Made by a program: the position numbers and the translations under genes
Assembly (NCBI RefSeq): GCF_016786325.1
Contig: NZ_JADWYU010000097.1
Span: 26,674-90,673 of the forward strand
Source of the DNA: Frankia nepalensis
GTDB taxonomy: Bacteria > Actinomycetota > Actinomycetes > Frankiales > Frankiaceae
DNA: 64,000 bases
Direction of reading: 5' to 3'
Part shown: in pieces, positions 15,838 to 24,492 of the stretch
Layout of the letters: each line of letters begins with the position of its first letter
Position numbering within the stretch: the stretch's first letter is position 1
The notes under the pieces: model-generated
The model's database searches: none
Told to the model about the DNA's origin: nothing
Seen by the model: the letters and a program-made list of their open reading frames with translations, nothing else

Positions 15838-16803
15838 ATGAGCGGTCCGACGGTGACCAGAGCGGTCCGGCTGGCGGCGGCCGGCGAGCCGCCGCGGCTG
15901 GACGAGCAGGCCGAACTGCCCGTGCCGGGCGACGACGAGGTGCTCGTCGAGCTCGACCACGCCGGGGTCAACCCGATCGACGGCTATGCCGCCGCTGGGC
16001 AGATCGGCGACCTCAGCCACCTGCCGCGCACCCTCGGCGTCGAGGGGACCGGGATTCTCGCCGGCACTGGCACGCGCGTCGTCCTCGCCGGATCAGGGCT
16101 GGGGCTCACCCGCGATGGCACCTGGGCGGGCGCGGTCGTCGTGCCGCGAGACGCGGTCGTCGAGGTGCCGGGCGAGCTCGACCCGGCGCAGGCCGGCGCG
16201 ATCGGCACCGCGGCGGTCACCGCCTACAACGCGCTGCACGTACTCGGCCGGATCGAGCCCGACGACCGGGTGCTGGTGCTCGGCGCCGGTGGCGGGGTCG
16301 GCGTGGTCGCCGTGCAGCTCGCGAAGCTCGCCGGGGCGAGCGTCGTGGGCCAGGTCGGATCGCCGGCCAAGCGGGCCGCGGTGGCGGGGCTCGGCGCGGA
16401 CCGGGTCGTGGTGGCGGGCGTGGGGAACCTGGCGGCCGAGGTCGGCGACTTCCGCCCGACGCTGGTCGTCGACCCGCTGGGCGGCGGCTTCACTCCGAGC
16501 GCGGTCGAGTTCGCCGCGGTCGGCGGCCGGATCGTCATCGTCGGCGTCTCCGCGGGCCAGGACATCTCCTTGCCCGGGCGGACCTTCTACCGCAAGGGGC
16601 TGAGCCTGCTCGGCTATGCGGGGCTCGTCGTCACCCCCGAGGGCCGCGCCACCGCGACGCGCGCCCTCGCGGCCGACGTAGTCGCCGGCCGGCTGCGGAT
16701 CCCGGTCGACGAGGTCGTCCCGCTCGACCGCTTCGACGAAGCCTTCGCCCGTCTGCGCGACCGCTCCGTCCTCGGCAAGGTCGTCCTCGCCACCCAGCGG
16801 TAG
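15838..16803 (+). CDS. Zinc-free quinone oxidoreductase (MDR superfamily)
   Basis: A 321-residue medium-chain reductase with a GroES-like N-terminal domain (HAGVNPIDGYAAAGQ) and a Rossmann domain (LVLGAGGGVGVVAVQLAKLA). The Cys/His zinc ligands of alcohol dehydrogenases are absent, which fits NADPH:quinone reductase or enoyl reductase relatives. It ends in GKVVLATQR as the family does. GGGGAAGGGG precedes the ATG. It is divergent from the EgtE-like gene. The physiological substrate is unknown. Confidence 0.85.
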   Translation: MSGPTVTRAVRLAAAGEPPRLDEQAELPVPGDDEVLVELDHAGVNPIDGYAAAGQIGDLSHLPRTLGVEGTGILAGTGTRVVLAGSGLGLTRDGTWAGAVVVPRDAVVEVPGELDPAQAGAIGTAAVTAYNALHVLGRIEPDDRVLVLGAGGGVGVVAVQLAKLAGASVVGQVGSPAKRAAVAGLGADRVVVAGVGNLAAEVGDFRPTLVVDPLGGGFTPSAVEFAAVGGRIVIVGVSAGQDISLPGRTFYRKGLSLLGYAGLVVTPEGRATATRALAADVVAGRLRIPVDEVVPLDRFDEAFARLRDRSVLGKVVLATQR

Positions 16804-16848
16804 GCGCGCCGCGCCCGCGTCGCTGGAGCGCGTCGGCCAGGCTGGCCC

Positions 16849-16890
16849 GGCCCCCGGCCCCCGGCCCCCGGCCCCCGGCCCTCGGCCCTC
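16849..16890. repeat. Seven-bp CCCCCGG tandem array
   Basis: Six units with exact seven-base spacing (GG at 16849, 16856, 16863, 16870, 16877 and 16884), the last two with a T. It lies between the oxidoreductase stop and the panE-like start. Copy number is likely to vary between strains. Confidence 0.8.
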
Positions 16891-17027
16891 GGGGCCCGAA
16901 CGGGCCGGAGCGGCCGGACAGGCGTGGAACGCTCCACCTGCGTATATATGGGTGGAATGGGCTGGAACACCCCGAGTTGGCCCCGGGCCGGTGGCCGGTG
17001 GGGCTGGGGGTCGGGCAGTCTCGTCGC

Positions 17028-18107
17028 ATGGCCGATTCGGCGGCGGGCTCGGCGTTGCCCGCCTACCACGACGCTCCGGGCGTGACCAGGCCGGGCGAGC
17101 GGTCCTCCCGCGCCCGGTCGGGGATCGTGGCGCCGCCGGGGCCGGAGATGGACTTCGTCACCGGCCGGATCGTCCGGCCGGCCTCGCCGCGCGCGGGTAC
17201 GCCGCCCGCCAGGGTCGCCGTCATCGGTGCCGGGGCGGTCGGCGGCTACTTCGCGGCCAGAGCCGCCGCGACCGGTGCCGAGGTGTGGCTGTGCGTCCGC
17301 CGGCCCTTCGACCGGCTGGTCGTGGTCTCCACCGGTCAGGACGGCCGCGACGTCGAGGCCGAGGTGCCGGCCGAGGTGGTCGCGGACCCGGCTCTGCTGC
17401 CCACCTACGGGTTCGACTGGGTGCTGCTCGCCACCAAGGCGCATCAGGTACCCGCCGTCACCGGCTGGCTGCGGGCGACCGTCGGCCCCGGCACCGGCGT
17501 CGTCGTGCTGCAGAACGGGGTCCGGCACGCCGAGCGGGTCGCCGCGGTCGCCCGCCCGGACCAGGTGCTGCCCGCCGTCGTCTACATCAACGCCGAGGCC
17601 GAGGGGCCCGGAATGATCCGCCACCGGGCAGGCGGGGTCATCCAGGTCCCGGACGTCCCGCTGGCCGAGCGGCTCGCCGAACGGGCGCTCACCGCCGGCG
17701 AGGTGCGGCTGATCGACGACTTCGCCACCGCGGCCTGGACGAAGCTGTGCGTCAACAGCGCCGCCAACACCGTCACGGCGCTGACCGGCCGCCGCCTGGA
17801 GGTGCTGCGGCGCGACGACGTCGCCCACCTGGCGCTCGCCATCATGGCCGAGACGGTCGCGGTCTCCGCCGCCGAGGGCGCCGAGATCCCCGAGGGCCTG
17901 CCCGAGTTCACCGTCCGCCGGCTGCGTGGCCAGCCGCCGGGCGCCGGCACGTCGATGCTCTACGACCGCCTCGCCGGCCGCCGCCTCGAGCACGAGGCCC
18001 TGATCGGCGCGGTCGTCCGCATCGGCGCCGAGCACGGGATCGCCACCCCGACCTGCGCGACCGTCCTTCCCCTGCTGGCCGCGATCAGCGACAGCCCGGC
18101 CGGCTGA
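17028..18107 (+). CDS. panE: 2-dehydropantoate 2-reductase family protein
   Basis: A ketopantoate-reductase-type protein, which would reduce 2-dehydropantoate with NADPH for coenzyme A synthesis. It has the dinucleotide motif VIGAGAVGGYFAARAA, the Lys segment LLATKAHQVP, VLQNGV and the C-terminal helical signature WTKLCVNSAANTVTALTG. From the ATG at 17028 it is 359 residues, longer than the usual 300; an in-frame ATG at 17148 gives 319. The first 60 residues look disordered. The family includes paralogues with other substrates, so the panE role is probable rather than certain. It converges on lhgO. Confidence 0.7.
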   Translation: MADSAAGSALPAYHDAPGVTRPGERSSRARSGIVAPPGPEMDFVTGRIVRPASPRAGTPPARVAVIGAGAVGGYFAARAAATGAEVWLCVRRPFDRLVVVSTGQDGRDVEAEVPAEVVADPALLPTYGFDWVLLATKAHQVPAVTGWLRATVGPGTGVVVLQNGVRHAERVAAVARPDQVLPAVVYINAEAEGPGMIRHRAGGVIQVPDVPLAERLAERALTAGEVRLIDDFATAAWTKLCVNSAANTVTALTGRRLEVLRRDDVAHLALAIMAETVAVSAAEGAEIPEGLPEFTVRRLRGQPPGAGTSMLYDRLAGRRLEHEALIGAVVRIGAEHGIATPTCATVLPLLAAISDSPAG

Positions 18108-18125
18108 CGGGCGCCTGGGCCCCGG

Positions 18126-19427
18126 TCAGGAGGTGGGGTCGGCCTGGGGCTCGGGGACGAGCTTGGCGACGATGTACTCGGCGATCGCCAGGGACGCGGT
18201 GGCACCGGGCGACGGGGCGTTGCGGACGTGCAGGACCCGGCCGCGGTGGGCCAGCACGAAGTCGTCGACCAGGCTGCCGTCGCGGGCGACGGCCTGCGCC
18301 CGCACGCCCGCGGGGCCGCGCACCACGTCTGCGGCGGTCAGCTCGGGCACGTAGCGGCGGGCCTCGGCGACGAACGCCCGCTTGCTGGCGGTGCGCAGCA
18401 TCTCCTTCGCCCCGGTCTTCCAGTGCGCCTTCGCGAGCTTGCGCATGCCCGGCCAGGCGAGTGTCTCCCGCAGGTCGCCGCCCTTGAGAGTGCCGAGCGT
18501 GTAGCCCTCGCGGGCGCCGGCGAGCACCGCGTTCGGGCCGACGAGTATCTCGCCGTCGACCCGCTTGGTCAGGTGGATCCCGAGGAACGGGTAGCGCGGG
18601 TCGGGCACCGGGTAGATCAGGCCGCGGACCAGGTCGCGCCGCTCCGGGCGCAGCAGCCAGTAGTCGCCCCGGAACGGGATGATCCGCGGTGACGGGTCCT
18701 CGCCGGTGAACGCGGCGACCTGGTCGGAGTGCAGCCCGGCGCACGAGACGAGCAGGTCGAACGGGCCGACCAGCTCGGTCACCTCGCGCACCTCGGCCTT
18801 CGCGGCGGCGCTCGCGCCGTCCGGATGGTGCCCGTTCGGCGCCACCGGAGCGGTGCCGCGCGCCCGCAGCCGCAGCCACACCCCGTCGGCCTTCTCCTCG
18901 ATCCCGACGACCTGCGCGCCGGTGCGCACCGCGCCACCGGCGTCGAGGACGTCCGCGCGCAGCGCCCGGCAGACCGCCGGATAGTCGACGATCGCCGTCG
19001 TGGGGGAGTGCAGCGCGGCGACGCCGCGCGCGTGCGGCTCGATCGCGCGCAGCTCGGCGGCGTCGAGCCACCGGCAGTCCGGCACGCCGTTGGCCTCGGC
19101 CCGCCGGGCGATCTCCTTGAGACGGTCGATCTCGGTGTCATCGACCGCGACGACGACCTTGCCGCACTCCTCGTACCGGATGCCGCGCGCGTCGACGTAC
19201 TCGCGCAGCAGGCCCACGCCGCGCCGGCACAGCGTCGCCTTCAGCGAGCCCGGCGTGTAGTACAGCCCGGCGTGCACCACGCCGCTGTTGCGGCCGGTCT
19301 GATGGCGGGCGATGTCCTGTTCCTTCTCGAAGACGGTCACCGCGGCCGACGGGTCCACCTGCCCCAGGCGCCTGGCGACCGCCAGTCCCAGAATGCCGCC
19401 TCCGACGACCGCGATTCGCCCTGCCAC
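18126..19427 (-). CDS. lhgO: L-2-hydroxyglutarate oxidase
   Basis: A 433-residue FAD-dependent oxidase of the DAO family, which oxidises L-2-hydroxyglutarate to 2-oxoglutarate at the membrane. The N-terminal motif IAVVGGGILGLAVARRL binds FAD. HQTGRNSGVVHAGLYYTPGS and the GTG start with GGGAGG eight bases ahead support the call; KRVDGEILVGPNAV and FRGDYWLL are family segments. The C-terminal half of LhgO is recognisable (VRNAPSPGATASLAIAEYI). It is a single gene, with the strong hairpin at 19615-19657 isolating it from fabI. Confidence 0.9.
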   Translation of the reverse strand: MAGRIAVVGGGILGLAVARRLGQVDPSAAVTVFEKEQDIARHQTGRNSGVVHAGLYYTPGSLKATLCRRGVGLLREYVDARGIRYEECGKVVVAVDDTEIDRLKEIARRAEANGVPDCRWLDAAELRAIEPHARGVAALHSPTTAIVDYPAVCRALRADVLDAGGAVRTGAQVVGIEEKADGVWLRLRARGTAPVAPNGHHPDGASAAAKAEVREVTELVGPFDLLVSCAGLHSDQVAAFTGEDPSPRIIPFRGDYWLLRPERRDLVRGLIYPVPDPRYPFLGIHLTKRVDGEILVGPNAVLAGAREGYTLGTLKGGDLRETLAWPGMRKLAKAHWKTGAKEMLRTASKRAFVAEARRYVPELTAADVVRGPAGVRAQAVARDGSLVDDFVLAHRGRVLHVRNAPSPGATASLAIAEYIVAKLVPEPQADPTS

Positions 19428-19614
19428 GGATGTTGCCTCCCGCTTCGTCTACCCCCATGCCGTCGTCCAGTATCCAAGCTCGCCGGTTGGCCTGGTCCGC
19501 CGGTCCCGGGCGCCTGGCGCCCGCCGCGTGACCTTGGTGACGTCTTCGGCCACTTCGGCGGCCGTCGCCACCCGCGCGCCGCCCGCGCGCCGTCCGCGAG
19601 CACCCGGCTCCAGA

Positions 19615-19657
19615 CGCGTTCGGCCCGGCCACGGTGAGCGCGGCCGGGCCGAACGCG
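19615..19657 (-). terminator. Perfect 16-bp hairpin between fabI and lhgO
   Basis: CGCGTTCGGCCCGGCC (19615-19630) is complementary to 19642-19657 with an 11-base loop. It lies 109 bases past the fabI stop and upstream of lhgO, so it probably ends the fabI transcript. The rest of the 338-base gap holds only the short repeat at 19731-19760. Confidence 0.6.
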
Positions 19658-19730
19658 CCCATGGCCACGAGCCCAGCCGTGCCCGCGGGCGTGGCCGGGT
19701 CTCGCGCCCGCGGCGGGACCTCGCTGGTCC

Positions 19731-19760
19731 TACCTGGTTCCCACCTACCTGGTTCCCACC
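19731..19760. repeat. 15-bp exact tandem duplication
   Basis: TACCTGGTTCCCACC is present twice in a row (19731-19745, 19746-19760), a few bases beyond the fabI stop codon. It is non-coding. Confidence 0.8.
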
Positions 19761-19765
19761 GGCTC

Positions 19766-20539
19766 CTACACGCCGACGGCGTGGAAGCCGCCGTCGACAT
19801 GGATGATCTCGCCGCTGGTGGCCGGGAACCAGTCGGACATCAGGGCGACGCAGGCGCGGGCGGCCGGCTCCGTGTTCTGGACGTCCCAGCCGAGCGGGGC
19901 ACGCTCGTCCCAGACCTCCTCGAACTTCTCGAAGCCGGGGATGCTCTTGGCCGCCATGGTGCGCAGCGGGCCGGCGGAGATCAGGTTGACCCGCACCCCG
20001 CGCGGCCCGAGGTCGCGGGCCAGATACCGGGTGGCTGAGGCAAGACCGGCCTTCGCCACCCCCATCCAGTCGTAGGACGGCCAGGCGACGGAGGCGTCGA
20101 AGTCGAGGCCGACGACGCTCGCGCGCTCGCCGAACAGCGGCAGCGACGCCCGGGTGAGCGCCGCCAGCGACCACGTCGACACCTGCAACGCGGTGCCCAC
20201 CTCCGGCCAGGCGGCCTCGACGAACGGCTTGCCGCCAAGCACCGACTCGGGCGCGAAGCCGATCGCGTGCAGCACGGCGTCGAGGCCGTCGACGTGCTCG
20301 AGCACCTTGTCGGCGAGGCCACCGAGGTGCTCCTCGTTGGTCACATCCAGTTCGAGGACGGGCGCCTCGGTCGGCAACCGCCGCGAGATCCGGCGGGTAA
20401 GCGAGAGCCCGCGGCCGAAGCCGGTGAGTATGACCGTCGCGCCCTGCTCCTGCGCGATCCGGGCCACGGCGAACGCGATCGACGCGTCGGTCAGGACGCC
20501 GGTGACGAGGACCCGCTTGCCTTCGAGAAGTCCGCTCAT
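19766..20539 (-). CDS. fabI: Enoyl-ACP reductase, InhA/FabI type
   Basis: A 257-residue NADH-dependent enoyl-[ACP] reductase, the last step of each fatty-acid synthase II cycle. The start GKRVLVTGVLTDASIAFAVA is diagnostic of InhA-type enzymes, as are LHAIGFAPES, the catalytic Tyr-Lys pair in YDWMGVAKAGL and the end GEIIHVDGGFHAVGV. The ATG at 20539 is chosen with GCAGGA ahead; an in-frame ATG lies three codons earlier. In mycobacteria inhA follows fabG1 and precedes hemZ; here it stands alone, while fabG and hemH are neighbours at 31.5-33.9 kb. Confidence 0.9.
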   Translation of the reverse strand: MSGLLEGKRVLVTGVLTDASIAFAVARIAQEQGATVILTGFGRGLSLTRRISRRLPTEAPVLELDVTNEEHLGGLADKVLEHVDGLDAVLHAIGFAPESVLGGKPFVEAAWPEVGTALQVSTWSLAALTRASLPLFGERASVVGLDFDASVAWPSYDWMGVAKAGLASATRYLARDLGPRGVRVNLISAGPLRTMAAKSIPGFEKFEEVWDERAPLGWDVQNTEPAARACVALMSDWFPATSGEIIHVDGGFHAVGV

Positions 20540-20548
20540 GGTTGGCAT

Positions 20549-20563
20549 CCTGCCAAAGGCAGG
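20549..20563. promoter_or_regulatory. Inverted repeat at the fabI start
   Basis: CCTGCC-AAA-GGCAGG is a perfect 6-bp inverted repeat directly before the upstream fabI ATG. It could hide the ribosome site in a hairpin or bind a repressor. Confidence 0.35.
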
Positions 20564-20615
20564 TTCTATGTCGACACACATCCGGTGCGCGCGCCGCCGC
20601 CGCCCAGCGGCCGGG

Positions 20616-21908
20616 TCAGCCGGCCGGCGCCGCGTCGCCGGCGGCGGTCGTGGCGGGGGCGGTCGTGGCGGGGGCGGTCGCGGTGGGGGCGGTCGGGGTG
20701 GGAACCGTGGTGGTCGCGGCGGTGGGTGGCTTGCGGTCCCGGCGGCGCAGGGCTGCCCGGGTCACCGGCTCGACGAACCGGGCGGCCAGCGGGCCGAGCA
20801 CGGCCATCAGCAGGACGTAGCTGGCGGCGAGCGGGCCCAGCCGGGGGTTGATCCCGGCGGCGACCGCGAGACCCGCGATGACGATCGAGAACTCGCCGCG
20901 GGCCACCAGCGCCGCTCCGGCGCGGAACCGTCCGAGCGTCCCGATCCCGGCCCGCCGGGCGGCCCACCAGCCGGTGATCATCTTCGTCGCGACCCCGGCG
21001 ATCGCGAGCAGCGACGCCGCGAGCAGGACGGGCGGGATGTCGGCCGGGTCCGTGCTCAGCCCGAAGAACACGAAGAACACGGTGGCGAACAGGTCACGCA
21101 GCGGGGCCAGCACCTCGCGCGCGCCCTCGGCCACCGGCCCGGACAGCGCGATGCCGACCAGGAAGGCGCCGACCGCCGCGGACACCTGCAGCTGCTGGGC
21201 GACGCCCGCGACCAGCAGGGTGAGCCCGAGCGCGCGCAGCAGGATGATCTCGTCGTTGCGGTCCGAGGCCGGGTTGAAGACCAGCCGGGTGACCTTCGAG
21301 CTGTGCCGCAGCGCGATGTACAGCACGGCGACGAGCGCGCCAAGCGCCACGGCGAGCGTCAGCGACCCGCGCGCGATCGTCATGTTCGCCAGCAGCGCGG
21401 TGAGGATCGGCAGGTAGACGGCCATCGCGAGGTCCTCGAGGACCAGCACCGAGAGCACCACCGGCGTCTCCCGGTTACCGAGCCTGCCCAGGTCGCCGAG
21501 GACCTTCGCGATGATCCCGGACGACGAGATCGCGGTGACGCCGCCCATCACCACGGCGGCCTGCCAGCCCCAGCCGAGGATGAGGGCCGCCGCGACCCCT
21601 GGCGCGGCGTTGAGCGGCAGGTCGAGGGCGCCCGCCGGCGCCTGCCGGCGAAGCTCGTGGACCAGTTCGTCGGCGGTGTACTCGAGCCCCAGGGTCAGCA
21701 ACAGCAGGACGACGCCGATCTCGGCGCCGGTCTCGATGAACTCCTCGCTCGCGCCGAGCGGGAGCAGCCCGCCGTGGCCGAACGCGAGGCCCGCGATGAG
21801 GTAGAAGGGGATCGGGGAGATGCCGATCCAGTTGGCGATGTGCCCGAGCACCCCCAGGGTGAACAGGACGGCGCCGAGCTCCAGGAAGATCGATGCAGTG
21901 TGTTCCAC
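20616..21908 (-). CDS. khtU: CPA2-type cation:proton antiporter (KhtU-like)
   Basis: A 430-residue membrane protein with about 12 hydrophobic helices. It matches monovalent-cation:proton antiporter-2 proteins: YLIAGLAFGHGGLLPLG, IGVVLLLLTLGLEYTADEL, TAISSSGIIAKVLGDLG, and VLEDLAMAVYLPILTAL. The last 45 residues are a Thr/Ala-rich low-complexity tail. It is 13 bases after a KhtT-type regulatory subunit, which together in Bacillus form a K+/H+ efflux system activated at high pH and by c-di-AMP. KhtU is inferred from this pairing. Confidence 0.85.
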   Translation of the reverse strand: MEHTASIFLELGAVLFTLGVLGHIANWIGISPIPFYLIAGLAFGHGGLLPLGASEEFIETGAEIGVVLLLLTLGLEYTADELVHELRRQAPAGALDLPLNAAPGVAAALILGWGWQAAVVMGGVTAISSSGIIAKVLGDLGRLGNRETPVVLSVLVLEDLAMAVYLPILTALLANMTIARGSLTLAVALGALVAVLYIALRHSSKVTRLVFNPASDRNDEIILLRALGLTLLVAGVAQQLQVSAAVGAFLVGIALSGPVAEGAREVLAPLRDLFATVFFVFFGLSTDPADIPPVLLAASLLAIAGVATKMITGWWAARRAGIGTLGRFRAGAALVARGEFSIVIAGLAVAAGINPRLGPLAASYVLLMAVLGPLAARFVEPVTRAALRRRDRKPPTAATTTVPTPTAPTATAPATTAPATTAAGDAAPAG

Positions 21909-21921
21909 GCTGGCGCCGCCG

Positions 21922-22404
21922 TCAGCCTGTGCTGAACAGGTCCGCGACAGCCGCGGTGTTCTCGGGCGTCCCGACGACGACGACCACGTCGTCCGGGTGG
22001 AACCGGAAGTCGGGCCTCGGGGAGGCGAGGACCTCCTGGTCGCGGACGACGGCGACGATCGACGCGCCGGTGCGGGTCCGCGCCTGCGTGTCCCCGAGCA
22101 GCCGGTTGGCGTACGGCGAGTCCGGCGTGATCCTGATCCGTTCGCCGACCAGGCCGGCGAACGCGGCGCTCAGGTCAGCCAGCTTCTCCACGATGTGCGG
22201 CGCGCCGAGCAGCTCGGACAGGGCGTCGCTCTCCTCGGCGGTGAGCGCGAGCGACTCGGCGACGGAGTCCGGGTCGTGGGCGTCGTAGATCACCAGTTCG
22301 CGCCGTCCCTTGTGGTGCGACACGACGCCGATCCGCCGTCCGGAGCGCGTCTGGAACTCGTGCCGTAGGCCGATTCCGGGAAGCGCGGTCTCCTCGATGT
22401 CCAC
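21922..22404 (-). CDS. khtT: RCK_C-domain regulatory subunit of the antiporter (KhtT-like)
   Basis: A 160-residue soluble protein. The N-terminal part (ETALPGIGLRHEFQTRSGRR) is that of KhtT/YhaT. The C-terminal RCK_C (TrkA-C) domain, about 75-160, ends in FHPDDVVVVVGTPENTAAVADLF and should sense a ligand such as a nucleotide. The start GTG at 22404 has AAAGG ahead. The gene is first in a two-gene operon with the antiporter, which it would gate. Confidence 0.8.
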   Translation of the reverse strand: MDIEETALPGIGLRHEFQTRSGRRIGVVSHHKGRRELVIYDAHDPDSVAESLALTAEESDALSELLGAPHIVEKLADLSAAFAGLVGERIRITPDSPYANRLLGDTQARTRTGASIVAVVRDQEVLASPRPDFRFHPDDVVVVVGTPENTAAVADLFSTG

Positions 22405-22871
22405 GATGGGGCCTTTCGGGCTGTCGGCGATCAGGAGCAGATGACGGTCGGGGCGCGCGTTCGACGGCCTCCGGCGGCGTGCGCGAACGCCGGGCGCGCC
22501 CGCGCGGCCGGTGGCCGGCGGTCCAGCCCACCACTGGGCCCACAGTAGACGTTGCTGCCGTCCTGCCTGGTTGGTACAGGTTGGTGCCCCACCGGCGGGA
22601 CCGCGCGGCCTCGCCGGCGAGGAGCAGGTACCCGCCGCGGGGTGGCGGAAGCCGGCGACGGCCTGGCCCCGGGCGCGGTCGCGCATAGTCACCAATGGGA
22701 GCCCACGGGTCGACGCGCCCACCCGCCGGCGGCGAGGGCTGGCTCACGTATCGGGTTTCCGACCTGCTTCTACGGGACAAACGAGCGGCGAGCGCCGCCG
22801 TCGCCAGGCACCATGGAACGTGGCGCTCGGGGGGGCGGACGCGTCGGCGAACCAGGGAGGAGCCGCCAGCC
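22405..22871. other. 467-base gap between divergent genes
   Basis: This holds the promoters of khtTU (minus) and the TIGR02611 gene (plus). Nothing else is recognised: no clear palindrome beyond short GC-rich ones and no coding pattern outside random open frames. Confidence 0.4.
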
Positions 22872-23384
22872 GTGCTCAGGTCACCTGCCCGCCTGCTTCG
22901 GCGGATCGTGCTGACGGTGCTGGGGGTCGCCATCCTCGGCCTGGGGGCCGCGATGCTGGTGCTGCCCGGCCCGGGCTTCCTCGTCGTCGCTCTCGGTTTC
23001 TTCGTCCTGGGCCTCGAGTACGACTGGGCCAGAGAACGCTTCGAGGCGGCGCGGCAGAAGGCCGCGGACCTCGCCGACCTCGCCGCCGCGCGGGTCTGGT
23101 CGACGGCCGGCTCGATCGTGTTCGGCCTCGGCATGGTGGCCGCCGGCGTGCTGTGGATCATCTACGACGACCTGCCCGGGTCGTCGGCCTGGAGCGGCGG
23201 TAGCGTGATCTTCGGCGGCCTGGCGGTGCTGGCCACGATCTTCGTCAGCCTCTGGCAGGCGCGCCAGGCGCGCAGGGCCGGCCAGCCCACGCCGGCCGAG
23301 GTGCTGGAGGCCCGTCGCCACGACGAGGAGGACGCCGACGAGGCCGCGCCGACGCCCGCCGGCTCCCAGTCGGCTCGCGGCTAG
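22872..23384 (+). CDS. TIGR02611-type transmembrane protein
   Basis: A 170-residue membrane protein with a helical hairpin ending in LVLPGPGFLVVALGFF, the Pro-Gly-Pro-Gly signature of the actinobacterial TIGR02611 family, and a second pair of helices (AGSIVFGLGMVAAGVLWIIY; GGLAVLATIFVSLW). The middle loop is basic and helical. The start is a GTG 9 bases after GGGAGGAG, at 22855-22862. The family's function is unknown. Confidence 0.75.
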   Translation: MLRSPARLLRRIVLTVLGVAILGLGAAMLVLPGPGFLVVALGFFVLGLEYDWARERFEAARQKAADLADLAAARVWSTAGSIVFGLGMVAAGVLWIIYDDLPGSSAWSGGSVIFGGLAVLATIFVSLWQARQARRAGQPTPAEVLEARRHDEEDADEAAPTPAGSQSARG

Positions 23385-23395
23385 CGCTGCCGCGG

Positions 23396-23962
23396 CTACT
23401 GGCCCTGGGTCTGAGTGGTGATCCCCTCCACGCCGGGCCGCCCCTGGACGCAGGCGAACACCTTCGCGCGGTCGCCGGTGGAGGCGTCCGTCAGGTTGTA
23501 ACGCAGCGGGTAGACGCGGGTGATCGCGAGGTCGTTGCGGTCCGGTGGCTCCTGAACCGCCCCGCCGACAGTCGGGCAGGCGGCGCGGACCGCGTCCTTC
23601 TGCGCCTCGGTCGCCTGTGCCGTGAAGACGACGACCGCCTCGACTCGCGGCGGCGGGCCCTCGAGGACGGCGTACACCCCGAACACCAGGATTCCGACCA
23701 GGCAGATCAGCCCGAACACGACCGGCACCCGGCGGCGCGGGTCGCGCAGGTAACGCGCCGCCTCGGCGAGTGGCGAGGGCTTCGAGCGTGTCGGCGGCGT
23801 CGCGCGCGCGCCCGCGCCCGCCGGCTGACCGGCGGCCGTGTCGGAAAGGGGACCCGGCCGCGCGGGGTCACCCGGTGATGGTGCACGCTGTAGGGCCGTC
23901 GGGGCACCGAGATCCAGCACGGGGGGAGGAGACGGCTCCGGCGGGGGAGTGGTAGCGGTCAC
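23396..23962 (-). CDS. Single-pass membrane protein of unknown function
   Basis: A 188-residue protein with a Pro-rich cytoplasmic region of about 85 residues, one membrane helix (PVVFGLICLVGILVFGVYAV) and a C-terminal extracellular domain of about 80 residues with two Cys (RAACPTVGG and KVFACVQG) that could form a disulfide. The start GTG at 23962 is chosen with AGGGA ahead; another GTG lies at 24010. It converges on the TIGR02611 gene with 11 bases between stops. No family was recognised. Confidence 0.65.
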   Translation of the reverse strand: MTATTPPPEPSPPPVLDLGAPTALQRAPSPGDPARPGPLSDTAAGQPAGAGARATPPTRSKPSPLAEAARYLRDPRRRVPVVFGLICLVGILVFGVYAVLEGPPPRVEAVVVFTAQATEAQKDAVRAACPTVGGAVQEPPDRNDLAITRVYPLRYNLTDASTGDRAKVFACVQGRPGVEGITTQTQGQ

Positions 23963-24492
23963 TTCGGAAGATCCCTGTCGGGTCGGGGCATGACATCGGC
24001 TCCGGCTCACGCGGGGACCACCCGGATGGGCCGAACTCCCAAACTAGTCCGCTGTCCGGGCTCATAATCTGTACCGCCTTGACCAACACGGCTGGCCGAA
24101 CGCCAGCCGCGGAGGTCTCGGGGAGACATGGCTGTGGGCTGGCCGCGGCGGCTCCGGACGTCTGAGGTGACGAGGCCTTCAGACGGCGCCCGGTGTCGCC
24201 GGCACGGCTGTGACCCGACCCGGCCGGCGCCGACGCCGGCCATGGTGGCGGAGCGGCCACCGGGACAGGGCGGCCACGGTGGCGGAGCGGCCACGGTGGT
24301 GGGGCACGGCGCGCCGACACCCGGCGCGACACCGTGCCCGGACAGGCAACGCGGACGGCGACGAGCCGGTGTGGCGTCTCGCGCCGTTCGTCGGCGCGTC
24401 CGCGCCGCCGGGCGTCGTGGCTCGAGCGGCATCAGAACTTCCAACAATCCTCCGGCGAAGCCCGCCGGCTCATCATCGTGCTAGGAGCAACG
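23963..24492. other. 530-base divergent promoter region with a duplicated 17-mer
   Basis: GGTGGCGGAGCGGCCAC occurs exactly at 24244-24260 and again at 24278-24294, and its ends (GTGGC, GCCAC) are self-complementary. It lies between the membrane-protein gene (minus) and the GH15 gene (plus). The rest shows no gene. Confidence 0.5.
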
